From Ornithodoros turicata (taxonomy: Eukaryota > Arthropoda > Arachnida > Ixodida > Argasidae): a DNA stretch of 64,000 nucleotides. The stretch lies in the NCBI RefSeq assembly GCF_037126465.1, contig NC_088204.1:65285807-65349806 (forward strand), read 5' to 3'. This document shows positions 53,230 through 64,000 of the stretch, piece by piece. The notes under the pieces are model-generated. The model made no database searches and was not told the DNA's origin. It saw only the letters and a program-made list of their open reading frames with translations. Made by a program: the position numbers and the translations under genes. Position 1 is the stretch's first letter, and the number at the start of each line of letters is the position of its first letter.

Positions 53230-53764
53230 CGATTCTGCCCATGACTGCAAAAGCACACGACCAATCCTTGAAAGTCTCGTTCTCTTTCCAAACTTCGAGC
53301 GCTTCTACAAGGAGCGGGAGCAACATCTCCAGCAGTGTATGGCTTCTCGAGAGAACTACTTCGAAGACGATAATGTTAGTTTACTAGTTTAAGTTAAAGG
53401 AGCAGTAAGGTGACATTTAACGTCGCTCGAAATCCTGCCTCGTTTATCAAGCTGTCCACCAGGAGTCACCATGGAAAATATTTTCATTCTGTGATGCGTT
53501 ATAGCTGTGTAATCCAATTTACAAAAAGAAAAAGAAAAAAGCAGCCGGAGAAAGCAGCCGCGGACGGCCGATACGATGCTCTCGTGACGTGGAGAAGGCT
53601 CCATGCCTTGTTTCTTTGTTTTTTCTTCGCAGCTCACACGCCGCTTATACATGCTTGAGGGGAGACTCCTTTCGGCTGTAGTTTGAGCCACACGGGCTCC
53701 ACCTCATGGCGGACGTCATATGTCACGTGAGGAGGGCGAGAGAGCGAGGGATGAGGCGAGAAGA

Positions 53765-54192
53765 CCTAGAGTCACTAAATAAGCTTCGCTTCAGAGTATC
53801 GACACTGAGTTCCAAGAGCGAGCATGCGCCATCTTGTTTCCGCGCTCGGTAGCCAGCCACACGCATGCTCACTTCAGAGCGCACTTTAGCGTACGATGCC
53901 GTCTACCGTGCGCGGGTAAAATATTCCCTTGAATGTTCTCTTGAGCGCAGCTGATCAAGGTTGACGGCCTTGAGCTCACATTGACATCCTCGGGACACTC
54001 TGGTGGACAATAATGGATTATCGCACAGCAATCATTGCATGCTTCTCTATCCCACGGCGAGCATTATGTTTGCCGTCTTTGATCCTCAACTGGGGATGGT
54101 ACCGATGTGGTGTGGAAGCAAGATGGCGCTCCTGCTCTCCCTTGGACCTCAGTGTCGATACTCTGAAGCGAAGCTTATTTAGTGACTCTAGG
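53765..54192. mobile_element. 428-bp MITE carrying inverted YY1-like motifs
   Basis: CCTAGAGTCACTAAATAAGC at the left is complemented at the right, with inverted similarity for about 70 bases. AAGA lies on both sides as a possible 4-bp target duplication. CAAGATGGCGC lies subterminally at both ends in inverted orientation. Confidence 0.85.
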
Positions 54193-55277
54193 AAGACCAA
54201 ATGACGGCGACACGGCGAGGTCATTGGTACCTGTCCGGCGGCGGAACTGTTTGCAAGTGGGGCCTTCATGAGACTTTTTTGGGATTTCTAACTTAAAAAA
54301 AGAGCGGTCGAGCGGTCTTGACGAGACCGGTCATATTTACTGAGTCTGTCAAACTCAGAGCAATATTAATGTTCCATTGAATGTTCCGTTGAAACAGCCA
54401 GCACTTACAGTACGTGATGAAATGTTATTTACGCCGTTGTCTATGGATTGTTGTCCAAACCGTACCCATTATGGCGTCCCGAATTCTGCATTATGTATAT
54501 TTGATGCACTGCGACTTTTAGATTTATTTTCATTCACAAAATAGTATAGATTATCATAACTATATGTCAGGGCCGTAGCGACGGGGGTGCGAGAAAGGTA
54601 GCCGCACTGGGCGCCCTAGCCAGAGAGGGTGCCGAACGGCAAGCCCTGGCAGGTTGGTTGGACAGTATGAAGTAGGAATGAAGAGAATTTGAATTTACGG
54701 TCTCGGCAGTGTAAATGGGCATTTTCTTTTCTTTGTTTACAATGCTTCTGACGGCAGTGACGGAGGAGGGGGGGGGGGCGCTTCAGATTTGCCCTGCCAC
54801 GGCGCAAACTCGCCTCGCGACGGCTCTGCTATGTGTAACTTCTGTATGTGTTTCTGAAACACTTACACAAAGTGGTCTCTTCAGACTGGAAACAGCACCA
54901 GCAGCTAGTGGTTTATGATGATGAAGGTGGGCCGAAGGCCCGACAAGTTCCCAGTATGTCTAATCGACGGTATCTCTATAATGGTGGTAGAGGGATTGGT
55001 TGGGAGCAGTTCATTGTTAAAAAAAGATAAGCAAACACTTGAACGAGAACAACGGACCATTGTTGTCGGTGGATAGCTAACGAGACGTCAAACACTTGAG
55101 CGTGCACAATAGCGGTATTCGAAGAATCACAGCTAAAAACAGTGCGGCCCGGCTAGACGAGATATGGCTAAGCGCAGGAACCTGGCGAGTGAAAACCTGT
55201 CATGTGCCGTTCGGAAAACCCCAGTATTGTTACTGATAACGACTATGCATTACAATATAGTGCACGTGCCATGTATA
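54193..55277. other. Non-coding stretch
   Basis: No supported gene; a G-run at about 54769-54778. Confidence 0.4.
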
Positions 55278-56090
55278 GAGGGTGTCCCACCGAAAAAGGG
55301 CCAGCGGCTAAAGAAAAAACGGAGTGCCCTACCCAAATGGAACCAACTGTACGTGCTTGACAGTTGTGTGGTCGATCCAAAATTTTTTTTTCATCGCCCC
55401 TTGTCAATTAATTAGCGGTAATTAATTTTCTAACTTTTTAATTATCGGTTTTAGCTCTCAGATGTCAATGAGGAAGTTGTAGTACATGTCGGAAAAGACA
55501 CAACTGAAGTGCTTCGAGGTCACTATGGCTTGTGGTTTCGTTTTTTCCCGGGTTTAAAAGTTGGTTTCGGATGCCGGGCGGACCGCAGATCGCTGCCCAC
55601 AATCCGGCACCCGCGTGCGACGATTCCAGCGCCCTCCGGCGTACACTGACCTTGAGGTTAGCGCTTGGAGACCATCCCTGGGCCACGTCACACAAGAGGA
55701 TATTTCACCTGTTTCACAGCACACCGATCAGAGTGCACTGCAATCGTCGCGCGCGGGCGCCGAATTATGGGGAGCGCCCTGTGGTGCGCGGCGGCTTCTG
55801 AAACAATTTTTAAACCCGGGAAAAAACGAGACCACAAACCATAGCAACCTCGAACCACTTCAGTTGCGTCTTTTTCGACATGTACTACAACTTCCTCATT
55901 GACATCTGAGAGCTAAAACCGATAATTAAAAAGTTAGAAAATTAATTACCGCTAATTAATTGGCAAGGGGCGATGAAAAAAATATTTTTGGATAGACCAC
56001 ACAACTGCCAAGCACGTACAGTTGGTTCCATTTGTGTAGCGCACTCCGTTTTTTCTTTAGCCCCTGACCCTTTTTTGGTGGGACACCCTC
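55278..56090. mobile_element. 813-bp long-inverted-repeat element (GAGGGTGTCCCACC)
   Basis: Ends are flanked by TATA on both sides. Inverted arms of about 280 bases match almost throughout (for example GGTAATTAATTTTCTAACTTT at the left, complement at the right). The centre carries no transposase. Confidence 0.88.
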
Positions 56091-57520
56091 TATATATGTG
56101 TTGTAAAACACATGAATCGTCATGGAGGAGGTAGCCGCCTACCAAGATGTTCCCCACAACCTGGTCCGAGATGACGACGATGGAGAAGTTGCTTTGGGGG
56201 GTGACACAAGTCATCATGAAACAAGAGAATTGGACATTTCAACTACTTATTCAACTTTTGGTGGGCGTCCTGCCCACGTTAACCTGTACAATGATCCGGA
56301 CTTCTATGAGTATTTTTACCTTGTCAACAGCCATCATGGAAGTCCTGATGACCCTCAACGATATAATCTTCATGGAAACGACTGGAGATGCGGAAGCATC
56401 TTCTCGAGAGGGACGGAAGCGTCTTCTCGAGAGGGACACTGCATTATGCGTATGATTCGACCCTCTATAACATTCTCCAGGCCACCTTACATTGCTTTTG
56501 ACTCCTCACATACTTCAAAAACACGGTCGCAAAGCTTGGTGAGAAGGGTAACGATTGGGAGGAGTTTGTCAACAGCATCCTCTACCTCCACGAAAACTTG
56601 GTAGTGTAACGATAACGCGCTTGCCCGCGTCCGTTCTGGATTTAATTTGGTCTCGTGCTGTTGTGGTGTTAACCCGACAGTTCTTGTATGTTTGCGGTCG
56701 TGTCTTCTCTTATAAATGTACTTGTTTGTTTGATAAGCGCTAGAAACGCGTACGTCACTGCTGGAAACACTAGGCCGGGCCGGGCTCTATCCACCGCGCC
56801 ACCGAGCCGAGCCGCATAAAAACGTGAATGTGCGGTCTCGGGTCGGGCCATTCTTCGATGAGCCCGGGCCCAGTCGGGCCCGGAAAAGTCGGCCCGTGCA
56901 GGGCTCTAACTCGAACTACAGCCGAAAAGAGTCTCCCGTGTTTGAGCTGTACCGCTGTACGTCACTGGTCACGTGAGGGGAGTAGTATACGTCACGACTT
57001 CCTCACGTTCTGCGATGTGCTCTTTTCACGAGAAGGATATTTGAAAGGTGTGCGGCATAGAGCCCTCGCTCTGCAGGTCAGTTACGCTCATCGTTCTTTC
57101 GTAGGAACTCATTTTATTCGTTGGAGAACACTTTGCATCAAAAAACGAAAAAAAAAATTGTGTCATCTCAGTGCTCCTTTAATACTACGAATAAAAAAAA
57201 AGAAAAAAGAAACTTTCACGAGCCGTTACTATTTGATACATACTGTAGAGTGTGGCAAATTCTAAACTATTGCAGGTTTGCACAAGTTTCCACAACAGTT
57301 AGTAGTTGGTGGTTCCAAACAGTATGTAGTTTATGAAATATATTACCTACGTTGCATAGTATTGATCCATGCTGGCAGCTCACACCTCGAATCAAACGCA
57401 GCGGAAACGTCAATGGTTTCTGACATGTTCAACGTCTGGCGCAAAGTTACAAACGTTTCTCTGTAATGTAAAGCTAAAGGAGGCTCCGGCTCTCCGAAAA
57501 AGAGTTGATCGGTTCTAGGG
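56091..57520. other. Overlapping unassigned frames and GC-rich repeat
   Basis: 56122-56604 (plus) is a 160-residue frame overlapped by a 102-residue frame (56147-56455); neither matches a family I know. 56770-56905 has inverted GGCCGGGCTC/GAGCCCGGGCC words, probably a hAT-type MITE. Confidence 0.35.
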
Positions 57521-57528
57521 GGCCATGC

Positions 57529-58272
57529 CAGACTTGTACGTATTTGGAGTATTGTATTTAAAATACCGTATTTTAAATACAATTTGCGGTATTTTGGTAC
57601 TGTACTCAATACTTTTTGTTCTGTGTATTTGTACCCTATTTAAAATACATTTTATGGTATTTTATACTCAATCCTCTAATTACATAATTTGGATCTCCCT
57701 CTCAAACTTGCTGTGTCTCGTCTTTCCATTATCTTGCTTGTTCAGTGGAAATTTCCTGAGTCCCTCGGACTTGACCTGGACATTGGCCCTTCTTGGAAGT
57801 CTGCATTTAGAGATCCTGCCCCGTGTGTCTTAATCCTCTGCCATGAGGGTTCTATTATGTGTACCCTGACGCGGTGACGCCGAATTCTGACCTCGCCGAG
57901 CGGGGACCTGCTAGAATTTTGCTTTGTTCTGGGTCACATATACTTATTGGAGTTATGTGGTATCTCTTTGTCATCTTTTTGGGACTTGTGTTTGGATGAC
58001 TCCTGCCACACAGCGGCGGCTTGCGCTAGTGCGCAGGGTTTTGGTGATTCATGTCACATAGCGACGATTTGCCGCATTGACCAGTGACCGGTGACTTTTT
58101 GCGTTCAAGGATAAATAGTATCTTAGCTGTATTTCAAATACTTTTTAAGTATTTTGTACTCTATCTTAATTACTTTAATTTTCATGTATTTATACTCTAT
58201 CTTAATTACATTCTAACGTTAGTATTTATTATCTTATCTTAAATACATTTTTGAGTATCTTGTACATGTCTG
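57529..58272. mobile_element. 744-bp hAT-like element with perfect 8-bp target duplication
   Basis: GGCCATGC occurs at 57521-57528 and 58273-58280. The ends CAGACTTGTACG and CAGACATGTACA (other strand) are inverted, with TATTTAAAATAC-rich subterminal repeats on both sides. A solo end of the same family is at about 61046-61195. Confidence 0.9.
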
Positions 58273-58779
58273 GGCCATGCACACCAAATTCCTCTTTCTC
58301 TCTCGTGAGCGCTACAGGTCTTGGATCATCGTTCTTCCGCAGGAACATGTGTTATCTGTTGTGCTATAGGCGTCAGAAAAGAAAAAAAAAAAACAGGAAG
58401 GATTTGTCCAAAAATTTAAAATACGGAAAAATTTATGGAGGAAGCCTTCGCTGCTTCTTTAACATCTTCGATGGCCTGAAGTCTTTAGCCATAAAACTGT
58501 GCATAAAAGTCACTCGTCATAAATATTATATTACAAATTACAGAAATCACTTGTCTGGCATTTTTAAACAGTTCTATATTCCAATTTCCAACATGCAAGA
58601 TGTTGTTCTTGTGACCTTGACAGAAATCCAAATGAGCAAAGTAATCCAAATGAGCAAAGAAGTAAGAGACAAGCAAGCTCAGGCGACCTGCGCTTCGCTA
58701 CAGGCGCCACTAGGTATTGTGCTACAGCGCCCCTCGCGGAAAGCGCGCTCTATCTACAATTGACTATCAATTGACTATC

Positions 58780-60146
58780 AATCTACAATTGACTACGTGT
58801 TATTCAAACCGAAGTACTCGCCATCCATGGAAATGTCAGTAAGGGTGAACATTGACGAAGACGGGATAAAAAGTTGCGGCAGCGATCATAACCGCGTAAA
58901 GATAAGCCTTCTGTCGGAAGGCAAGCGGAGAAACCCTAGGATTACCAGAAAACGACAGACAAGAGGGTCATGGAAGGTTGGGAACCAAGAAAAATTAGAG
59001 CTCTTCGCCTCTGAATTTGATAAGATGATCGAGACTAAGCCAACAACAACGTACGATGAATTTTACTCCAGACTAGCCGAAACCGCTGAGCGAATAATTG
59101 GCAGAAGTGGAGGGAGGACGCGAAAGAAAACCTGCTTCTGGTTCGACAAGGAATTGAAAGAGGAAATTCACATACGAAGAAAACTGAACAGGGACCACAG
59201 GGCTGCAAAAAGAAGATAAGCGGATGAAGTTCATGTAAAAGATCTATATGGGAAGCATACAAGAGGCAGAAGGAAAAAGTGCGAGAGCTGGTTGGACGCA
59301 AGGTACAAGAAGGACATAAGAAGCAGGAAGAGGATATACTGGCGGCAGGAAGAAAGGCAGGTAACAAGTTCTGGAACTATATCCGTTCCATGCAAGACGA
59401 GCCTGAGCCGGCGAACCCAAGCATTGTCGACACTGACGCAGTACCTCTGGAAAGCCAAGCCGAAATAGAGTCATACATGACCGACTTCTACCGGAACCTT
59501 CAACAACGCTTAACGGTAAACGTCCCGAACGCCTATCCCAAGACCACCAGAACCACTCCTCCCTCCCTTACGGCTCCGATAAGTGAGCGCGAGATAAATC
59601 GCCATATATCGCGAAGCTCGCATGCTGGAAAGCCACGGGTACAGATGAGGTGCCAAACGAAATATTGAAGGCCCTGAGCCCGTGCGCCGTGAACGCTCTC
59701 AGGACCCAACTCAACGCTGTACTAGCCACAAAACAGTGTCCACGGGATTGGAAGAAGACAAGGGTCAAACTGATATACAAAGGAAACGGCAAAGAAAGCA
59801 GAAAACTGGACTCGTATAGACAGATAGCGCTGTTAAGCAACATCTATAAGCTCTTCGTGTGCATCCTAAACGAAAGGATCAGAGACTGGTGTGAACAAAA
59901 AGGCGTCTTCAGTGAGGTACAAAATGGCTTTAGGAGAGGCCGTCGGGGCTCAGACAATATCTTCACACTAACGCAGGTGATCGAGTTGTCGTTGGCTGAC
60001 AAATCCCAACTCCATCTCACATTCTTAGACCTAGAAAAGGCCTATGATCGAATTCCGCACAACAGACTCTAAAGCAAACTACTTGCAATCGGCCTCGACC
60101 GCAACACCGTCGACATGCTATGGAATGTTTATTCTGACTGCACAGG
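58780..60146 (+). mobile_element. Non-LTR retrotransposon ORF2 fragment (reverse transcriptase)
   Basis: Plus-strand frames 58797-59219, 59279-59668 and 59650-60072 are parts of one ORF broken by stops and frameshifts. They show the end of the endonuclease (CGSDHNRVKI), a connector region (FWFDKELKEEI, KFWNYIRS), then RT blocks: PNEILKAL, LIYKGNGK, SYRQIALLSNIYKLF, FSEVQNGFRRGRRGSDNIFTL and LTFLDLEKAYDRIPH with a catalytic Asp. After an in-frame TAA it continues briefly, then ends near 60146, before the FADD block. Dead copy. Confidence 0.92.
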
Positions 60147-61045
60147 TATTTATTGCTTAGGAGATTACACCACAAAGGTCTCAGATAATAGCAAGCGAAA
60201 ATAGATTTTGCCTTTTTTTCCTCATATTTGAGCTGTTTTCGCCGTTCTGTGCTGCATTCTGGCAAAATATTGCACGGAAAACCTATCGTCTCCCTGACGT
60301 CTCCCTCTTGCGCCGTTACTGCTCCTTCAAGGCGGAAACCAGCTAAAGGAGCAACGAAGTAATGCTCTAAAACCCTATTTCATTGACAAAATCGCATATT
60401 AGGGGCAACCATGCACACAGACATTTTTTTTTTTTTTTACTATTCCACACCAAACTACAGCAAGCCTTCATTAATGACCACCACCGTTCCTGTGGATTGT
60501 GGTCATAAAGCGAATTCTTATACTAACGTAACACTACACAGAGCGTGATTAGGATTTATTTTCTGAAGAAGTATGTTACCAATGTCTACTTGCAGCAATT
60601 ATCAGTGGACTTTTTCTAAAGGAGCAATAGTACCATCAAATAGCGCACTCATTATAAATGTACTTCTATTGCTCAAAGAATACCTTATTAGTTACTTTAG
60701 TGCTTGGCTTGCCTCCTTCACAGTGACGTGTGGGGCCCGCTCAGCTCCCCATCAGGCACCCCATCCGCAGCGTTATCGGGCAACCTCTGGGCAGGCCCAA
60801 TATGTCGCTCTCTGAAAACACGTGTGTGTCTGCAGAACTGTGTGACCTGGTCCTGTGATCACTTCCCTTTTAAGCACTTCAGCGCTTTGGCGGTTCAAAA
60901 AGCGCTATACATAATCCAGTGGTCAACAATATCAGAAGCCATCCCAAACCTTTGTCGGCCTACTTTAAGAGCAAATATAGTCTACGTCTAATTTCACAAC
61001 CTAAATCTTTGCCTTTAATTCGGACTCTATTATTTTGAACGTACC
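60147..61045. other. Non-coding stretch
   Basis: 60190-60350 contains a cgccgtt-actgctcctt end related to sequences near 53395 and 57175 (a TTAAAGGAGCAcT-type repeat). No gene. Confidence 0.4.
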
Positions 61046-61195
61046 GGAAATACTTTTTGAAGTATTTACTACTGTACTCTAAATACATAAATTTTATGAG
61101 TATTTAGACTGTACTTTAATTACTTTAGACTGTACTTTACGATCGCAGTATTTAGTATCTTATTTCAAATACGTTTTTCGAGTATCTTCTACATG
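61046..61195. mobile_element. Solo end of the 57529 hAT family
   Basis: Repeated AATACTTT/GTACTTTAATTACTTT words end in GAGTATCTTCTACATGTCTG, matching the right end of 57529-58272. Confidence 0.7.
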
Positions 61196-63487
61196 TCTGA
61201 ATGAGGATAATACATGTGTTTGATCCTACTCGTGATACAAATCTGCCATTGTCGTACTAACGAGGCGGATTTACGTGGCGGCGAAACAGTTCATAAACAG
61301 ACCATGTCAGATTAACGGAGGCCATACTAACGAGGGTTCACTGTATTGCAACAAGTCTAGTACAAACGAACGGTTGAAGCAACATCAACTAACAACTACA
61401 AAGTCACTTTTAATGGGGGACCGTCTTCATTTTATTTTTCATGATTATGAAGCCTTCAACTCGAAACAATGTACAACAGCCCTTCACTCCTTGTGTACTC
61501 ACAAACATGACTTTAAGAGCAAAACACTCTCTGAATGTGCAAAAAGAAACGCAACTTGCACTCGCAACTCACAAGAAGCAGACAACAATTAACAGACACT
61601 TTGAAATACTTATGGACTCATCTTACTTCTGGAGCATTTATCCTTTGCAATGACCGTTCGAAAAGGTTGAACAGTTTGTGATATGTACAGGTGTAAAAGT
61701 TCAACATGGTTTGACAGGCATTCAAAAAGCACAATGGTGATGGAAAAAGTAGCGCGTGTAAAGTAGAATTGATGATTAAATCGTAAAGTAGTGATCTCAA
61801 AAATATAAATGTTAAAAAAGTTCCCCTTTTTCTGTGATGGACGGTGTACAAGACTGATTTTCTTATTGTAGTTTTAAGGTTTGCATATTCAGTGCATTAG
61901 CAGTCTCACAACATGATGAATTATATATATATTTTTTTTTTTGTGACAGTCGTTTGGTGTGCCCACGTATTGAATGAAATTATGTAGTCTGGTCTCCATT
62001 CAATGCCAGGTATCACGTTAAGTGCCGTGAGCCTTCATTTTAATTACCTTTCCTTGTACTCGTACTCTGTTGCGTTACAGGAAAACTGCCACTGATGCAA
62101 ATAATTACTTTTCCTTTTCTGCAGTTTTTCCGAACTTTTTGAAAAAAATAAGCCCTAGTACTGTGGGCACTGAAACAGATTTCTGTGACACAAAACTAAA
62201 GTGTCACTAAAGCACAAAAATGTTTCCTTGTGGAATAAATTATGCCGTTAGCCTGACACCAACACAAAATTGCACAGCGCAACCGACAAAGGAGGTCTGT
62301 TGAGTCGTCCACGATTTATGAGCAAAAGAAATTGCTATTTATGTTTTCCTTTCTCTATCCTTCTCAAGGACAATGACAACGTGGAGTGCGCTCTCATTGA
62401 TCTACGCAAATGATATGCCCAATCATCGTGGGTGATTGTCTGAGGGGACAGATACAAGGCCTCGCTTGTAGGGCTTCTTGAGAAGGGGGAGCATAAACTG
62501 CAGTTTCTTTCTCATCACAGTTTTTATGCACAGGGCCCCATGTTTTAGGGTAAAACCTGCTTTTACCCCCCGATTTGCATAATCATCACTTATGGTAAAA
62601 TCTGAAAAAACCCGAAAACAAACTTTGCAAAGTGCCAATTCAGCCACCAATACCACACTGGAGATTGCCAAGCATTGGACACTCAACACAGCTGTTCTGC
62701 ATCTCATGTTCATCTAAAATGTGAAAAGCGTTTTTCTTTTTTTTTTTTAATTTCCACCGGAAGACCTACTTTTCCACCCGATATCACTCTACTTTACCAT
62801 TTTACGGCTCCCGAAATAAAACCCGATTATTACACCCCCTCACCACATTTTCAAAAAAACAAAACCCCAAAACACAGGGCCCTATTTATGCACTACTTTG
62901 TATACATCAGTTTCCCTCGTAGTATTTTTGTTCCTGAAATCCAGTCTCTAGTGGAGTAGTAAAATCTCGATGAACATGAGCGTGAGACACTGGCGCGATA
63001 TTGCAGTAGTTTTACTTTGATGAGTACCAAGAGCCAATGTGACACGCACCGCGGTAGCATCAACGTGTGCAGGGCTGACAACACAGTCACCAAGAAGCAT
63101 AAATAATAATGTTGGTGAGGCAAAACCTCCATGCTCTCACGCAAGACTTTGGTCGCGAACCATTGCAAAAAATGTGATGGAGCTCTTCTTTAAAGGCACG
63201 TACATATTGCCTCAATGATTGTACACACACGCACAAAAAGAAAAACACACCTAAACGTCCTTCATCATACACAGTTGCTAAAACCAAGCTATAAAAAAAA
63301 AGGCATCCACTAAGGCAGACAAAAGCACTCGCGCGTTGCCCGTTTTCTTCGGCAGTTCCTCAACATATCACATCGGTCACATGCGGCACAGCAGAACCTC
63401 GCCGTCTGTTCGCAGCCTTGCACCTCTGCACTGTAACAATGCAGCAATGGCAGGCTTAGGTACACTCGAGGTGTCGATTTGCTTCAA
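61196..63487. other. Downstream region of the Rab11-FIP gene
   Basis: 61225-61350 has a pogo-like end (CGAGGGTTCACTGTA). 62196-62470 is a relative of the element at 18465. No coding exon is supported. Confidence 0.4.
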
Positions 63488-63587
63488 GTGAGTCACAGTG
63501 AGTCACAGTGAGTCACAGTGAGTCACAGTGAGTCACAGTGAGTCACAGTGAGTCACAGTGAGTCACAGTGAGTCACAGTGAGTCATG
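63488..63587. repeat. 10-bp minisatellite of AP-1-type sites
   Basis: AGTCACAGTG is repeated nine times in exact register (63491-63580), giving ten TGAGTCA sites at precise 10-base spacing (63489 to 63585). It lies about 80 bases beyond the Rab11-FIP stop, so it is transcribed if the 3' UTR is of normal length. Confidence 0.95.
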
Positions 63588-63664
63588 CCTCGCGCATCAG
63601 CTCTGACCCGAGCTGAGCTGTATCTCGTTATTCGGGATATGTACACACGGGATTTGCTTCGTTG

Positions 63665-63787
63665 TCAAGGCATTCCTTTGACTTCTAGAAGCTGCGGGTA
63701 ATGTTCGATGATATTGAGGAGGATTTCGTCTATGTAAGAGCGTAGGCGAACGTTCTCTTCTTTGGCTACTTTCACAGAGTCGATGAG
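63665..63787 (-). CDS. Rab11 family-interacting protein, last exon
   Basis: After the acceptor tttctttcag the exon reads LIDSVKVAKEENVRLRSYID followed by EILLNIIEHYPQLLEVKGMP and TGA (41 codons, phase 0). A coiled coil running into YIDxxLxxIxExxPxLLEV is the C-terminal Rab11-binding domain shared by Rab11-FIPs, which link Rab11 on recycling endosomes to motors and effectors. The conserved Tyr-Ile-Asp is present. Which FIP class this is cannot be told from one exon. The preceding intron starts at 63788 and the remaining exons lie beyond the window. Confidence 0.85.
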   Translation of the reverse strand, partial: LIDSVKVAKEENVRLRSYIDEILLNIIEHYPQLLEVKGMP

Positions 63788-64000
63788 CTGAAAGAAACGT
63801 TGAAACAATAAATGGTACGCAAAAACTCGAGAAGCTCTTGCTGCTACACACTTGGGGCTTCATACCAGGATGGCATGGAAGTAAAAAAAAAAAAAATCTG
63901 AACCTCGAGACAACGTAAGAGCTGTAATCACAAACACGTTTCTCCGCCAGCGGGGAATGTAATTCGTACATTGAGGGTGAGGAATACAAGAAGATGGCAG
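63788..64000 (-). other. Intron of the Rab11-FIP gene
   Basis: Non-coding up to the window edge; poly(A) at 63882-63896. The open frame here is an intronic shadow. Confidence 0.6.

Noticed and set aside
58272..61046. A single large hAT element from 57529 to 61195 with the LINE inside
   Set aside because: The 57529-58272 copy already has its own right end and exact 8-bp duplication, so the end at 61195 belongs to another, truncated copy.
63488..63587. CRISPR-like array
   Set aside because: Regular repeats but no spacers; it is a 10-bp tandem repeat in a eukaryotic genome.

Overview
The window is eukaryotic nuclear DNA: genes are split by GT-AG introns, there is no operon structure, and most of the sequence is decayed transposable elements. 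The best clue to the organism is a pair of tandem genes for a six-cysteine, histidine-rich secreted peptide of the microplusin/hebraein family. That family, together with tRNA-derived SINEs resembling the tick element Ruka, points to an ixodid (hard) tick. I cannot resolve the genus.

Layout. All confident host genes lie on the minus strand. (1) 441-1604: an unrecognised 387-residue protein with a basic coiled-coil C-terminus. (2) 8553-12230: a complete four-exon HAD-family pseudouridine-5'-phosphatase (PUDP/HDHD1), 230 residues. A broken duplicate of its intron 1/exon 2 lies upstream at about 15531-15876. (3) 17733-25310 and 30336-39625: two tandem five-exon microplusin-like genes with identical intron phases, similar TATA promoters and matching poly(A) signals. 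(4) 63665-63787: the last exon of a Rab11 family-interacting protein, whose gene continues beyond the right edge. A broken THAP-like reading frame starts on the plus strand at 12556, upstream of the PUDP gene.

Repeats. I see non-LTR retrotransposon remnants (about 2228-2650, 3830-4250, 13058-13166, 14045-14480, 22731-23809, 27560-27835, 58780-60146), a mariner fragment (4251-4820), a copia-like gag (29123-29660), a BEL/Pao gag (45499-46255) and several SINEs. There are also many short inverted-repeat DNA elements, several with clear target-site duplications.

The most informative structure is the duplicated microplusin-like segment, about 17.18-26.52 kb against 29.66-40.43 kb. The two copies act as empty-site controls for each other. 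At least seven elements are present in one copy and missing from the matching position in the other, so they probably inserted after the duplication. The two genes keep all six cysteines but differ in the residues after Cys25 and in the His-rich tail.

Everything here was read by eye. Family names rest on motifs remembered from known proteins, not on a database search.
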